Positions 25,901-36,790 of a stretch of 64,000 nt of DNA are shown one piece after another (the stretch's first letter is position 1; each line of letters starts with the position of its first letter). A program made the position numbers and the translations under genes. The stretch spans positions 19,842,001 to 19,906,000 of the forward strand of contig OU612072.1 in assembly GCA_914767715.1 (NCBI GenBank). Reading direction: 5' to 3'. This DNA comes from Membranipora membranacea (Eukaryota; Bryozoa; Gymnolaemata; Cheilostomatida; Membraniporidae). The notes beneath the pieces are model-generated. The model did not search any database, was not told the DNA's origin, and saw only the letters and a list, made by a program, of their open reading frames with translations.

Positions 25901-27442
25901 AGAGTCTACTACAACTAAACGCCTAGCTGTGATCTGTGTGAATCCTGTGATATCGGAGAACCGAGCCTCAGATTCTCTCCCCTCTCTGTATCCCCACTCG
26001 GTAGTGCTCCCCGCTATGGTCTCAGGTGTTGTACCATTGCTGGTCTTCGGTGAGTAGCGGTCTGTGTACAGAATGTTACCGGGTTTGAAGAGATCTTTTT
26101 CCATGTGATAAACATACCCAGATGTGTCAGTGAAAATTGTAGCTGAGGTTCTCTCTAGCCTGTAAGATTAATATTATTATGTTAATAGACGATGCTGGCT
26201 AATTTGATCGTATATGTGTAGTAATAATTAAACAAGAAAACCACAGATATCGTGAATTTAAATTTAGATTTAATTTAAATTCATAACTGAACTTCAGTGT
26301 ATATCAGAATGACTCATTTTTTTCACAAAATTGATTCAAATGGAGAGTTGTGTTTCATACCAACCAATTAAATTTACATGCAGGTTATGCTCCAGATCAG
26401 TGCTAGATCTACTGCTATTGAGTTGTTTTCTGAAAGTACCCAACAGCTCAGTGAGCTATTGAAATACCTCTCTGCTTGCACTATTTTGCTACCGATATGC
26501 AAAAATTCCCGTGGTGGGAGGGCGCTTAAGCGCCCCTCCCACACCCTCCCCGCCACGCCTACGCCGTGTGGATCGGGCTGCGCCCGATCATTATGCTCAT
26601 CTCTAAAAAGTCAGTGAGTGAAAATTTTTAGAATATACGCCCCTGCTCCAGATATCCAAAATATATAATAGCTGACAAGCAACCTAGGCTCACAATAAAT
26701 TTTAGCTATTTGGAGTTGTCTCATTTTAAAAACCATCAGGAGGCAATACGTAAAAATTCAAATAAGGGACCTAAATTCAAGATCTTGACTATCATGATTG
26801 AATAAAACAGATTTTTGCTACAATTAATCAATAAAAGTGTTTGCAATGAATAAATTACAAAAAAGAAGCAGTTTACACAAGCAGTAATGTGAAGAATCAC
26901 AAATCACAAGATGGAATGACATGATCAAATGATTTGTTCACTGTGCATTGCCTATCCTTAATCTTTTTACTAGAGGATATCCTAGCATTGAACTCAGAAG
27001 GCTTTCGAACCTCTATTTATTATCAAAGCGACCTGGATACGTATATACACCTGACAACAATGAAAAGGGACTCACCGATCAACTAGAGACTGCGTAACCA
27101 GATCCATACACCACCCGGTATTTAGTATCACACAACATAACACCTGTCAAAACAATGATGGTGTTAATTGAGTTTGTTACAAAAGAATCCTATAGGATCA
27201 GGGGAGAGGATGATTCCGATATAAAGGGGAAACTGATCCGCCTTTGAGACCAATTACCCCTTCATTGAATTTTCTGTAATGTCAGGGTTAAACTATGTCA
27301 TGCTCAAAATCTCATGTATTATGTATCATGTATTATTATTATTATCGTTTTTTCTAGATGTTTCAACGGATCAATGTCTATATTATCAAAATATCACTAT
27401 CCTCGTTGTACTCACAAGGAAAGTTGCCAGTCTCAGCTCCAT
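22950..27442 (-). CDS. Secreted NHL-repeat beta-propeller protein, gene 2 (complete, 8 exons, 586 aa)
   Basis: Exons on the minus strand: 27442-27416, 27143-27076, 26159-25288, 24954-24796, 24525-24340, 24105-23965, 23447-23249, 23058-22950 (stop TAG). The total is 1761 nt, an open frame of 587 codons, with GT-AG junctions throughout. Order: signal peptide (MELRLATFLVLCC), NHL propeller (exon 3), then four extracellular-looking exon modules. Exon 4 has a CQD..TLYVTSDEERALVD..AVGSHVI..DNCT pattern. Exon 5 has ECPEVIRGVVSASTG..LPVGVY..NCSLKVEIK. Exon 6 is alpha-like with two Cys. Exon 7 has NCSPQAG..TVTWSTDVTFDGTVTEIP. Exon 8 is a short Cys-bearing tail. Exons 4-6 are symmetric phase 1-1, the arrangement that allows exon shuffling. 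Unlike genes 1 and 3 it has no Thr-rich linker. I know no named family for the C-terminal modules; the NHL call is firm, the function unknown. Confidence 0.9.
26398..26643. mobile_element. 246-bp GC-rich insertion in NHL gene 2 intron 2, 10-bp target duplication
   Basis: TGCTCCAGAT flanks the insert at 26388-26397 and 26644-26653. The gene 1 intron at about 1645-1670 has a single related site and no insert. The body contains two strong hairpins, GGGGCGCTTAAGCGCCCC and GATCGGGC-TGC-GCCCGATC. No terminal inverted repeats or A-tail are evident, so the class is undecided; a retroposon-like duplication length fits best. Confidence 0.75.
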
Positions 27443-27569
27443 GATGTTTAACACGTCGAATATCTTTATGGTGCTATACTAAGATTTGTTCTACACCTCT
27501 AGTCTCTCCTCAGTACAGTAAGGAAATGAAGTTTCAGTAAACATAAACCCCCTGCTGAAGTATTTGGCT

Positions 27570-27700
27570 ATGCAAACTATATATAACCAGTTATCTTTTA
27601 TGTGCGTCAAACTTAAGATAAGAGAGCCGAGTAAACCTTTCTCTGCTTGGTACTGAATACTGTTGACGTAGGATTCTCTTATCAGTGTAAATATTATAAG
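27570..27700 (-). promoter_or_regulatory. NHL gene 2 core promoter and GATA/CRE-like module
   Basis: A clear TATATATA element at about 27579-27586 lies some 140 bp upstream of the ATG in minus orientation. Next come AACCAGTTATC, TGCGTCA (about 27603), GATAAGAG (about 27618), CCTTTCTCTG, TTGACG and CTCTTATC (about 27676). A second, weaker GATAAGA copy follows at about 27785. It matches the gene 1 module nearly base for base. Confidence 0.55.
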
Positions 27701-28339
27701 GTAGCTAAATCGGACAAAACCTTGTTTCCTGTGTAACAGAGTCCCTAATATTTGACCGGGACACTGCTGTGTGCGTCAGCGAGCTGATAAGAAGGAAGAG
27801 TGAAACTTTAACTGCTCATGTTACCACGATTGTCCCTTATCGATGTAAAAATTACATGAGGCAACAAATTAGAAAATATAGGATAAAAGTAGGTGAATGG
27901 GTCCGCATGTTTGAATCGCCTACCAATGTTTGCTTACAACAGCGTCACTTCTTTATACTTGTAATGGCTTGATGAGGATGATCTCAGGGAGCACACTGTT
28001 TACAAGTCTGAGCCAATTGCATCAATTGAGATATATAGATATTAAGGAAGGACAACTCTTTGTTTGTCATCAATATCTCTCTAACGGCACACAATTTTTC
28101 TGGTGTTATTAATGATGTAACAATAATACCTGTACCTGTAATTATTGATGAGGTTTATCAAGGGGCCTGATGTTTACATGTCTGAGCTGGTTTGATCAAG
28201 TGAGCTATATAGATATTAAGGAATGACAACTATTTGTTTGTCATCAATATCTCACTAACAGAACACAATTATTGTGGTGTAATTAATTGTGTAATGATGG
28301 TGTATCAATTTTAGATATTTAATTATTAGCTATTCATAA
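27701..28339. other. Gene 2 upstream region homologous to gene 1 upstream
   Basis: Corresponds to about 2700-3240. It contains two internal near-repeats at 28000-28150 and 28170-28290, sharing a GAGCTATATAGATATTAAGGAATGAC-type core. No gene. Confidence 0.5.
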
Positions 28340-28634
28340 TAGGTAAATTCGCGGCCTTGGTATTTATATTAAATAATCAATAAATAATCAATGGAAATCC
28401 CATTTTCATTGGAAAATCCAACTGAATCCAACTTGAATTCAACTTGTCTCCCTATTATCAATGAGGAGATAATTCTAAGTTTCATGACATGAAACTTAGA
28501 ATTATCTCCTCATTGGTGATAGGGAGACAACTTGAATTCAAGTTAGATTCAGTTGGATTTTCCAATGAAAATGGGATTTCCATTGATTATTTATTGATTA
28601 TTTAATATAAATACCAAGGCCGCGAATTTACCTA
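28340..28634. mobile_element. Long near-perfect palindrome (foldback/MITE), about 295 bp
   Basis: The left arm begins TAGGTAAATTCGCGGCCTTG and the right arm ends with its complement. The arms are about 145 bp with only a few mismatches around a centre at TTTCATGACATGAAA (about 28484). TA at each end fits a TA-target foldback element. It lies where the gene 1 upstream copy has about 1 kb of unrelated sequence, so no clean empty site is available. Confidence 0.75.
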
Positions 28635-28729
28635 ATAGTTCGATGAGAAATAAAACTTTATGTTTCTGTAAAAAAAAACATCATCCTAGCGTTGCTTACA
28701 GTCAGTTATACAAAGCCAACGTGATTAAT

Positions 28730-29471
28730 AAGCTTTATGTGAGTTGTCCCCCTTATTTATTGGATTCATGCTGCGTGCGCAGCTGGAGGTACATCCGGGG
28801 TTTGAGCACTGTAGGAGATTATCATAAATTTATCACGTTTTCATTTCTAGTCTTTATAATTAGTTCTATTCGTGTCAAGCGTAGCATATAATCACCTGTT
28901 GGTGAGCAGTAATCATACCCAGCACTTCAATATGTAAGTATTTCAATGATTTGTCTTAATTAGGATAACTAATCCATGCAAAAGTGTAACATACAAGGTC
29001 AGGAAAGTTTATAAATCCTAGTTATGTAAATTAAAAAGTAATTTTTCTTCTAACTACCTGTCGTTAGTAGCTTTGATAGTTGTTGGTCTATACAATGAAT
29101 GAGCTTGGGTCACACTCCCTGGTCTATTACAGGAACATCAATCAGTATTGTTTATCCTCAATGACTAGACCTAGAGGGTGACATTGATTGAGTGAGAGCT
29201 GACATCAGTCACGTCAGATATTATCATCAAGATTATGGTCATGTTATTCATTGTAATGTAAAACTGAAAGGTCAGAAGCACCAAACATTGCTGTGTAGAA
29301 GAAGAAAAAGAACTCTAAACCCACATCACAATGACCAACAACAAGTTTCAGTGATGATAATCCCAAGCTCATTGCTTGGACCTTCCTACCCTTGGCCTCA
29401 GTCACATCATACTGTAACATGTTACCCAAGACACATGAAGCTGTGATTTGATGGTTATGTTGCCCTTGTCT
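28730..29471 (+). repeat. Left 742-bp terminal inverted repeat of the ISL2EU-like element
   Basis: Inverted match to 35212-35953, equal in length with few mismatches. Open frames in the two TIRs are the same sequence read twice and are not genes. Confidence 0.88.
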
Positions 29472-29728
29472 TGACAAGCTTGTCAAGACAGGCTATGCTG
29501 TCTGATACTAGACCTTTACTCTAGTAACATTGATTTGAGACATAGCCAACTGATACCTGACACTGCCAGTGTCTAAATACCTGCCTGAATTACTGGTTTC
29601 GCATGGATACTGTGAAATATAACTGGTAAGCAGAACGGGGAATTACATTGGCTGGTTCATCATATTGTATCTGTTGATGAGTACTCATGAACTCTTTTTT
29701 TTTTCTTGTAGATATCCAAACCATAAAT

Positions 29729-31627
29729 ATGGAGAAAAAATCTGGTGGAAAGTACTGTTGCGTCCCTGGCTGCAACAACAACAATGGGAATAAAAATCTA
29801 TCATTCCACAGATTTCCGGAAAACGCCTCACTCAAACGCAAGTGGATACGTGCCATAAACAGGAGAGGCGATCGACCACACACATTATTTTCACCTACAA
29901 CAAATCATCGTGTGTGCTCAGTGCACTTCTCGGGAGGAGTCAAGTCACCAGGGGCTATCCCCAGTAATAAGATAACACTTGCAGATGCCACGCCAACTAG
30001 AAAAACTAAGTCATCTCTCAATGCAGCAAAACCATTATTACCTAGGAAATTGTCTAAGCGTGAGAGCAGACAGAATCTAATGCAATCCTACTATGTTCAA
30101 GGACTCTATATGCCAGAAGTTGTAGCATATGAAGAGGTAGGGGCTACAAACCCACATAAGCCTACTTATCCTAAAATCACAGAGGTTATAACTGCTGACC
30201 ACACATACTCAACCAACTCAATCCCATCGGTATCACCAACTAAAACCCTACTCAGAAACACAGTAAGCAGTACTACATCTACTATGCTGCAGTTAATGGG
30301 ATCAGTATCAAAAGCCAAAGCGGAGACTAAGTTATTACAGAGCAGAGTCACAGATATAAAACAGATAATCCAGGACAAAGATATGCTAAATCTATACACC
30401 GGATTCAGAGGTGCATCACAGTTCTCCTCTCTGGTAGAGTTCCTGAAGCCTGACGCAGAAACACTTATCTATCCATCTCAAGGTGTCAGCAAATTCAGAA
30501 ACCGGCTATCAGTTGAAAACTCGCTTCTCGTGACACTGATGAAGTACAAGCTCGATTCACCACAAGAAGATCTTGCATATAGGTAAATTTAATTGTAGGA
30601 TAGTCCTCAGTCTTGTGCGCTGATCATTAGTTAATGTGCATAATATATTGGTGTACACGAAGCTATCTCTGCTACATGCTACTCTATATTCAATAGTTTG
30701 ATGTCTTCAGTTGCCTTAAAAAATTCTTCTACATATTTGATGGCTAGTGATTTAATTAGTGTTAGTATGTGGATCACATTGCTCAACACCAAGTTTGGAA
30801 GAGTTTGATAACAATTTGGAACAAGTTTGAGCGTATATTTGGCAAATAGCCTGAGTCCCTATGCTCATAAACACAGGAAATTAGCAAGCATGCAGTCTTT
30901 GGCCCAGATACTATCATACTATCAACTCTCCACATAACAGCTCTACTGTGATTGATTTTGTAGATTAGGAGTACAGCAATTGGATGTTTCCAGAATAATT
31001 ACAGCCTACACTGATTTGATGTACCGTCGGTTCCGCCAAGTCTCAATATGGCCGAGTCAGAAGCTAGTGAGGGAAAACATGCCGGATGTGTTTAAAGAGA
31101 AGTACGCTACCACAAGAGTCATCATTGACTGTACGGAAATATTCATTCAACGCCCTACCTCCACCAACGTCCAACAGCTGACCTGGTCATCATACAAACA
31201 GCACAATACAGCTAAAGCACTCATTGGCGTTACACCTAACCTCTTTATTTCCTTCCTCCCCGACATCCAGCCTGGCCGTCTTTCTGACAAAGAAATTGTT
31301 GTGCGTAGTGGCTTGGTTGATTTGTTAGAGCCCGGGGACTTTGTTATGGCTGATCGAGGGTTCAGTATTGATGACTTGTTGAGCCAGTCTGTCGAACTAA
31401 ATATTCCTCCATTTCTATGCAACAAAACTCAGTTCAACAGACAAGAGGTGGCAGTCACCCGATCCATAGCCTCAGTTAGGATACACGTTGAGAGATTTAT
31501 CGGGAGAATCCGACGATACAATATTCTTAATAGTACATTCCCCAATAACAGTCTGACATCACTAAACAAGATATGGGTGAACTGTTGTTACCTCACTAAT
31601 CTTCAGCATCCCAAATTTATGGTATAA
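29729..31627 (+). CDS. THAP-DDE transposase, two exons, 505 aa
   Basis: Exons 29729-30582 and 30964-31627 (GT-AG), 1518 nt in total, intact frame. Residues 1-90 form a C2CH THAP DNA-binding zinc finger (CCVPGC..FHRFP..RKWIRAI..RVCSVHF). The end of exon 1 into exon 2 carries a helix-turn-helix of the type that precedes DDE_Tnp_4 domains (NSLLVTLMKYKL..LAYRLGV). The catalytic acidic residues are visible as IIDCTE, MADRG and HVERFIGRIRR. THAP should bind the element ends, while the DDE core would cut and join DNA. An acceptor-like TTCTTGTAG just before the ATG suggests a non-coding first exon inside or near the left TIR. All key residues are present, so the enzyme could be active. Confidence 0.9.
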
Positions 31628-32036
31628 CTTTTACTTACATACAGCCCAGCAACCTAATTCTGACATTTTTACACCATTTGAATCGTAGTAAGTTACCAAT
31701 CCTTTTTTTACTAAATTACGTGACTTTAAATACAACTGCTCATTTTTTCATGCTATATAATACTAACATTTTTATATTGTGTCATTTGAACTATAGCATG
31801 GTATGTGATTTTGTACACAAAACTGGACGTCAGGTTATTTTATTGCTGATGTATTTCTTGCTTACAACTTCGTAAAATGGCTGGAGTCAACGAAAATATA
31901 TTACTCTAAATTTATCTAGAACAGTGGTAATGATGAGTAGTGGTAATGACAGAAGTAAATTGGACTGATTGCGATCTCGGCTTATTTAATATGCGATAAT
32001 CTGCAGCGAAAATAAGGTGGTACATAGAAAAAAATG

Positions 32037-32555
32037 TTGAGATTGCATCTCTAAATGATAGCCTTGATAAGGTGAAATATATAACACAATTTGAGTAATT
32101 CTGGCTGATGTAAAAGGTAGAATATAAAAACTTTGATTTGAAAATAAACGCTGATAGTACTGTTGCTGAGGTTTGTAAAGTGATGAGGTAGATATAAATA
32201 CAGTAAGTATGACGAGTATTGACACACAAGATTTTGATAGGTAATAAGGTGATACAAAAAATAAGATTTGAGTAGGCTACTGGCTTTTGTCAAGACTAGA
32301 ATAGAAAAAAGTGTTTTGTTGCCTCGGAGGACTTACGAGTAAAAATGGTAAATGTGATCAAGGTATATGATGCAAGATGGCAGGAGAACACAGAGATTTG
32401 AGATTGCATCTCTGAATGATTGCATTGATATGGTGAAATATGTAATACGATTTGAGTAATTCTGGCTGTTGTAAAAAAACTTTGATTTGACAAATAAACG
32501 TTGATGGTATTGTTGATGCGGTTTGTAAAATGATGAGGTAGATTTAAATACAAAT
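32037..32555. repeat. Two-copy repeat between the convergent transposon genes
   Basis: About 160-bp copies at roughly 32037-32205 and 32399-32555, both starting GAGATTGCATCTCT and ending TGATGAGGTAGAT. They lie between the two stop codons, so they are probably shared 3' UTR or spacer. Confidence 0.8.
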
Positions 32556-32557
32556 AG

Positions 32558-35039
32558 TCATGTTAAAAAATCATCAAAGAAGCGTTTGGCCTTGCCGACT
32601 AGTTGAGCCAGTAGTACAGGGTCTTTGTACACAATTTCAGAATGGCTATCTAGATACAGACCATCACTAGTACATAGATACACAAAAAAAACACACTGGT
32701 CTACCTCCAAACACGCCATCTGAATCTGACACTGAAAGTAGTAGGCATGGTTTTTATTCAATCTAACTGAGTTGCCATCCATAACGAGAAACCATTTGGC
32801 CTTTTTTTCTCTTATAATGTCAATCAACATGTCAAGGTCTGACCCAGCAATAGGACACTTAATTTCCAGTACCTGAGATGGTGGCCCTGGTATGTAGCCA
32901 TCAGTGCTAGCTCCTAACCAATGGTGCTCTCGGTGGAGCATAAGGCCTCGCTCCTGAACAATGACTTTGTGCTGAATCTCATAGTAGGCTTTGGCCGCTG
33001 ATTCAAACTTCCGACCATGACGTATTGCCGGAATGTGCGAAAGATCTGCGTAGTTCGTTTGTCTGATCTGGTCAACTAGTTTACTAGGGTTTGTCGAGTC
33101 TCTTCTTCTATAGATGTTCCCAATCATGGAAGCAGTTATCCTACGTTTCCTCTCCTCCATCCAGCTGTTGTTTTCACCTTGCCCTCTTGTCCTTCTCTCT
33201 ACTTCTTTTCTGATACTAAAACAGTAATTTATTTTCGTTCAGACCTTGCAATGACCATATAGTATAATATAAATTTTAAGAGAATGATTTGCAACAAGTT
33301 TGTCTTATTATAAAACCTAACGAGCAATGATTTGGAACCTAGTGATAGTGATAATGTGCTTTATGAAGCGTTGCTCATTCCAACTGAAGGACCCCTGGAT
33401 AACTGCATTGGAATATAAATCACTGTCATGGGAATTTATCATCACATATTGTATAATTACATTTTCTGACTTAGTTGTTAATCGTTTAAAATAGGTTTAT
33501 TTATAAGTCATACTTCTGATAATCCGTGTTGTAAGGAGGAGTTTTGGAACTAGGTGTGACAGCATTTAGTAGATTTGGGTCTAGCTCCATCATAGGCTGC
33601 CTATCTGTATTTATGCTGGTTTCTTCATCGGACAACTCCATCAAAACATCAAAGAAGCTGAAAATAAAAGCTAGCATATTAATGGTTGGCAATGGAAACA
33701 CACCAGGGTCATTGAGACTGTTGAATATCAATTCACAATGGATCACTGATTCAGTACACTAACTCACAGTCATTAAGCTGTGAGAGCAACATCGGTTGGC
33801 TAGTTGATGATCACAATCAACAGTATTCTGCACAATAAAAACAGCAGCGAGAGATTGTTCCACCAGGCAATTACGGGTAGGACAATTACCTTGTATAATC
33901 AGGTTCAGCTTTAGCAATGGTACCGTTAGCAGAGCTGACCACGTTCTCCTCAAAATCTGCAGGACAATCCGTAATATCCTGTACTATATCAGTTGTCAGT
34001 ACGTCCATCTCCAAGGTAACAGGCTGCTTGGGTAGGGTACTAAAATGTAGATGAGAATATTTAGAGATAGGTTATTTTTCAGCGCTACATCTAACAATCT
34101 GATCTATTTAAGCCGGTAGATCACATGCATCATTTTTTGTGGGTAATAAGGTTGAAAAGTTGGTTTACCTGTTTTTCTGCTTCTTTGTTACTTGGACAGC
34201 GCTAGAACTGTTAGGTACATCTTTCTCTGATATCAGTGACTCCCAGAATGGATGGTTCTTGACTAGAGTACTGATACGGGTTATGTGTAATTCTCCGGCA
34301 GTATTTTGTGGTAGACTGGAATACCGCAACTGATTTGTAGCTCGCTCACGTTGAGTGTCAGCACGAGAAGGGTTGTCTGGATCGTGACATACAGTCCTGG
34401 GAGCAAGTTCTGCAAAGTTAGCGATATCAGCTACCACAGGTCTGGCACTGACTCGACCCCACTGCCTTGATTGTGATGTGCATGCTAGAGACTCAGGAAT
34501 TTCATCACTGCCAGCCATGATATGGTGGACTAGAGCGTATAAGAGGGCAACAGCATGTTTACAACGCCCTTTACCGGCAGGACATGTACAGTCACTCATT
34601 GCTACTGCTGAGCTTCTTATCTTCACAAGCACGGTATACCTGTCTTTTTTCATACTTGGGGATACACGGCCCTTACAATAATAGTCAGAGTCGGACATGC
34701 CTACTAGCATATTTTCGACTTTCTCGCACTGAAACAGATTGTAGCCCTGCTTGATGTGCTTGTCGGATGCTTTGAAAGCGTGTATACAAGAATGGTTGAG
34801 TGCAGGGAAGTCTTTGAGGGATGCTGACCAGCGTATAGTTTTTATGATATCATCGATATATTCGTCAGTGTTACTTGATATCTCAGGCTCCGTTGTATCG
34901 CTCAGTCTGCACTTGCAGTTGGTTTGATGGCGTTGGCAGCGCTTGATCAATGCTGCTTTCAGCCCTGTGATATAGGTTTTACCTTGTGTTCTAAGAGATA
35001 TCGTCGCAGCTGAGTTACAGTTATCTTCGTGAAGTCCAT
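32558..35039 (-). pseudogene. SAP-SWIM-YqaJ accessory protein of the transposon, one apparent frameshift
   Basis: Exons 35039-34169, 34039-33890, 33657-33514 and 33215-32558 (stop). Frames join across all three introns. N-terminus: a SAP-like DNA-binding motif (ITVTQLRRYLLEHK). Middle: a SWIM zinc finger, CTCPAGKGRCKHAVAL. C-terminus: a YqaJ/lambda-exonuclease-type nuclease with GRKFESAA, LGASTDGY, LEIKCP and YYFQCQIQM. The summed length is a multiple of three only if one base is added near 34967, where SAP residues switch frame and an in-frame TGA appears, so a 1-nt deletion (or sequencing error) breaks this copy. If the deletion is real, downstream domains would need a later start. The role in transposition is unproven; end processing or recombination is inferred from the nuclease fold. 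Confidence 0.82.
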
Positions 35040-35211
35040 GTTCTGTAATGATAGAAAGTTAAAACGATAAGACATCTAGATCTGTTAACCCTTCTAGCAC
35101 AGTTTAAGGCTCTATAAATTGCCAGTGTCAGAGGCTTAAAACTTCAATGCAATGACAATGATCATGATGATATCTGATATATCAGGTCTCACTCAATCAA
35201 GGTCTAGTGTC

Positions 35212-35953
35212 AGACAAGGGCAACATAACCATCAAATCACAGCTTCATGTGTCTTGGGTAACATGTTACAGTATGATGTGACTGAGGCCAAGGGTAGGAA
35301 GGTCCAAGCAATGAGCTTGGGATTATCATCACTGAAACTTGTTGATGGTCATTGTGATGTGGGTTTAGAGTCCTTTTTCTTCTTCTACACAGCAATGTTT
35401 GGTGCTTCTGACCTTTCAGTTTTACATTACAATGAATAACATGACCATAATCTTGATGATAATATCTGACATGACTGATGTCAGCTCTCACTCAATCAAT
35501 GTCACCCTCTAGGTCTAGTCATTGAGGATAAACAATACTGATTGATGTTCCTGTAATAGACCAGGGAGTGTGACCCAAGCTCATTCATTGTATAGACCAA
35601 CAACCATCAAAGATACTAACGAGAGGTAGTTAGAAGAAAAATTACTTTTTAATTTACATAACTAGGATTTATAAACTTTCCTGACCTTGTATGTTACACT
35701 TTTGCATGGATTAGTTATCCTAATTAAGACAAATCATTGAAATACTTACATATTGAAGTGCTGGGTATGATTACTGCTCACCAACAGGTGATTATATGCT
35801 ACACTTGACACGAATAGAACTAAATATAAAGATTAGAAATGAAAACGTGATAAATTTATGATAATCTCCTACAGTGCTCAAACCCCGGATGTACCTCCAG
35901 CTGCGCACGCAGCATGAATCCAATAAATAAGGGGGACAACTCACATAAGGCTT
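35212..35953 (-). repeat. Right 742-bp terminal inverted repeat of the ISL2EU-like element
   Basis: Inverted match to 28730-29471. The inner boundary is where the left copy gains an extra CTTGACAAGCTTGTCAAG hairpin. Confidence 0.88.
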
Positions 35954-36790
35954 ATTAGACCATGATAGAAATTGATAATTGTTGACAGGCTTCCTTATTT
36001 ATTTGCCTTGTATATCCAGTTCTTACCGAGTTGCTTAATTAAAATTTAAAAAAACGAGACATTGTTATATATGACAATAATAAGTTTACTAGTTTGTAAG
36101 GAGACAAGTCATCATTAGTACAACTTATTCCTGTGACAGGAAGAGGCCCATGACCTGTATCCAATAAGCTACCTTTTACAATACCATCTAAATCTAGCGG
36201 CTAATCTTGGTGTCTCAAGGTACAAGGGCTCACTGTAAAAAATCATTATGTGATGCCTCAAATAATTGTCAGGACATTTAACCTCTGGTAGTGTGACGAG
36301 CCCATACTTTTGGTTAGCAGAAATAATGCTGTCATAAACCAAGACTTTGTTTTGATGTGTATAGAAAGTCATACCGCGCCCTTCAACCCTCCATGTTGTT
36401 GTGAGTGGTCCCTGCTTTTCTCATAGGAGTGAGTTAAGATCTTGTAATTTGGTGATAGCCTTGAATTTCTAATAGGTAATTAGTAATCCTAGGCTGTTGA
36501 CATTTATTTCTCTTATGCCATATCAATCAGAGATCGCAGGCCAATTTCTTTTAAAAAGTATTTCCAGAAATGTAAAGACCATAACCATTTTAGACTACAT
36601 TGGACTACAATTTTGTAAGATTTGTTGATCTGTGATGCATATGTCTTGTGACCAAAAAGTAATGGCGCTGGTAGGGCACGGCCGTCACATCAAACTTTGA
36701 TTTTATTTGTTACCAGAAAGAAACGCAGATTGGAAGGCAGATACTATTAATTACTTCGTATTTACACAATAACAATAAAAGTATAATAGT
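35954..36790. repeat. Segmental duplicate of 4340-5690, beyond the transposon
   Basis: Right-hand half of the block interrupted by the ISL2EU-like element. Clear by-eye match, for example TAAGTTTACTAGTTTGTAAGG against TTAGTTTACTAATTTGTAAGG. Confidence 0.65.

Larger units (their letters stand above)
28730..35953. mobile_element. ISL2EU-like DNA transposon, 7224 bp, two-gene, long TIRs
   Basis: Ends AAGC(T/C)TTATGTGAGTTGTC in inverted orientation, flanked by AT at 28728-28729 and 35954-35955. The empty paralogous site at about 4336-4345 (GTGATTAATTAGA) has one AT, so a 2-bp AT duplication is read directly. It contains a THAP-DDE transposase gene on the plus strand and a convergent SAP-SWIM-YqaJ gene on the minus strand. 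The combination of an IS5/Harbinger-related transposase, a YqaJ nuclease and a 2-bp target duplication is what I recall for ISL2EU; the family name is from memory, the structure is seen. The transposase is intact and the TIRs near-identical, so insertion is recent. Confidence 0.85.

Noticed and set aside
29244-29486. Open frame resembling the one at 35152-35439
   Set aside because: Both are the same sequence in the two transposon TIRs, not two genes.
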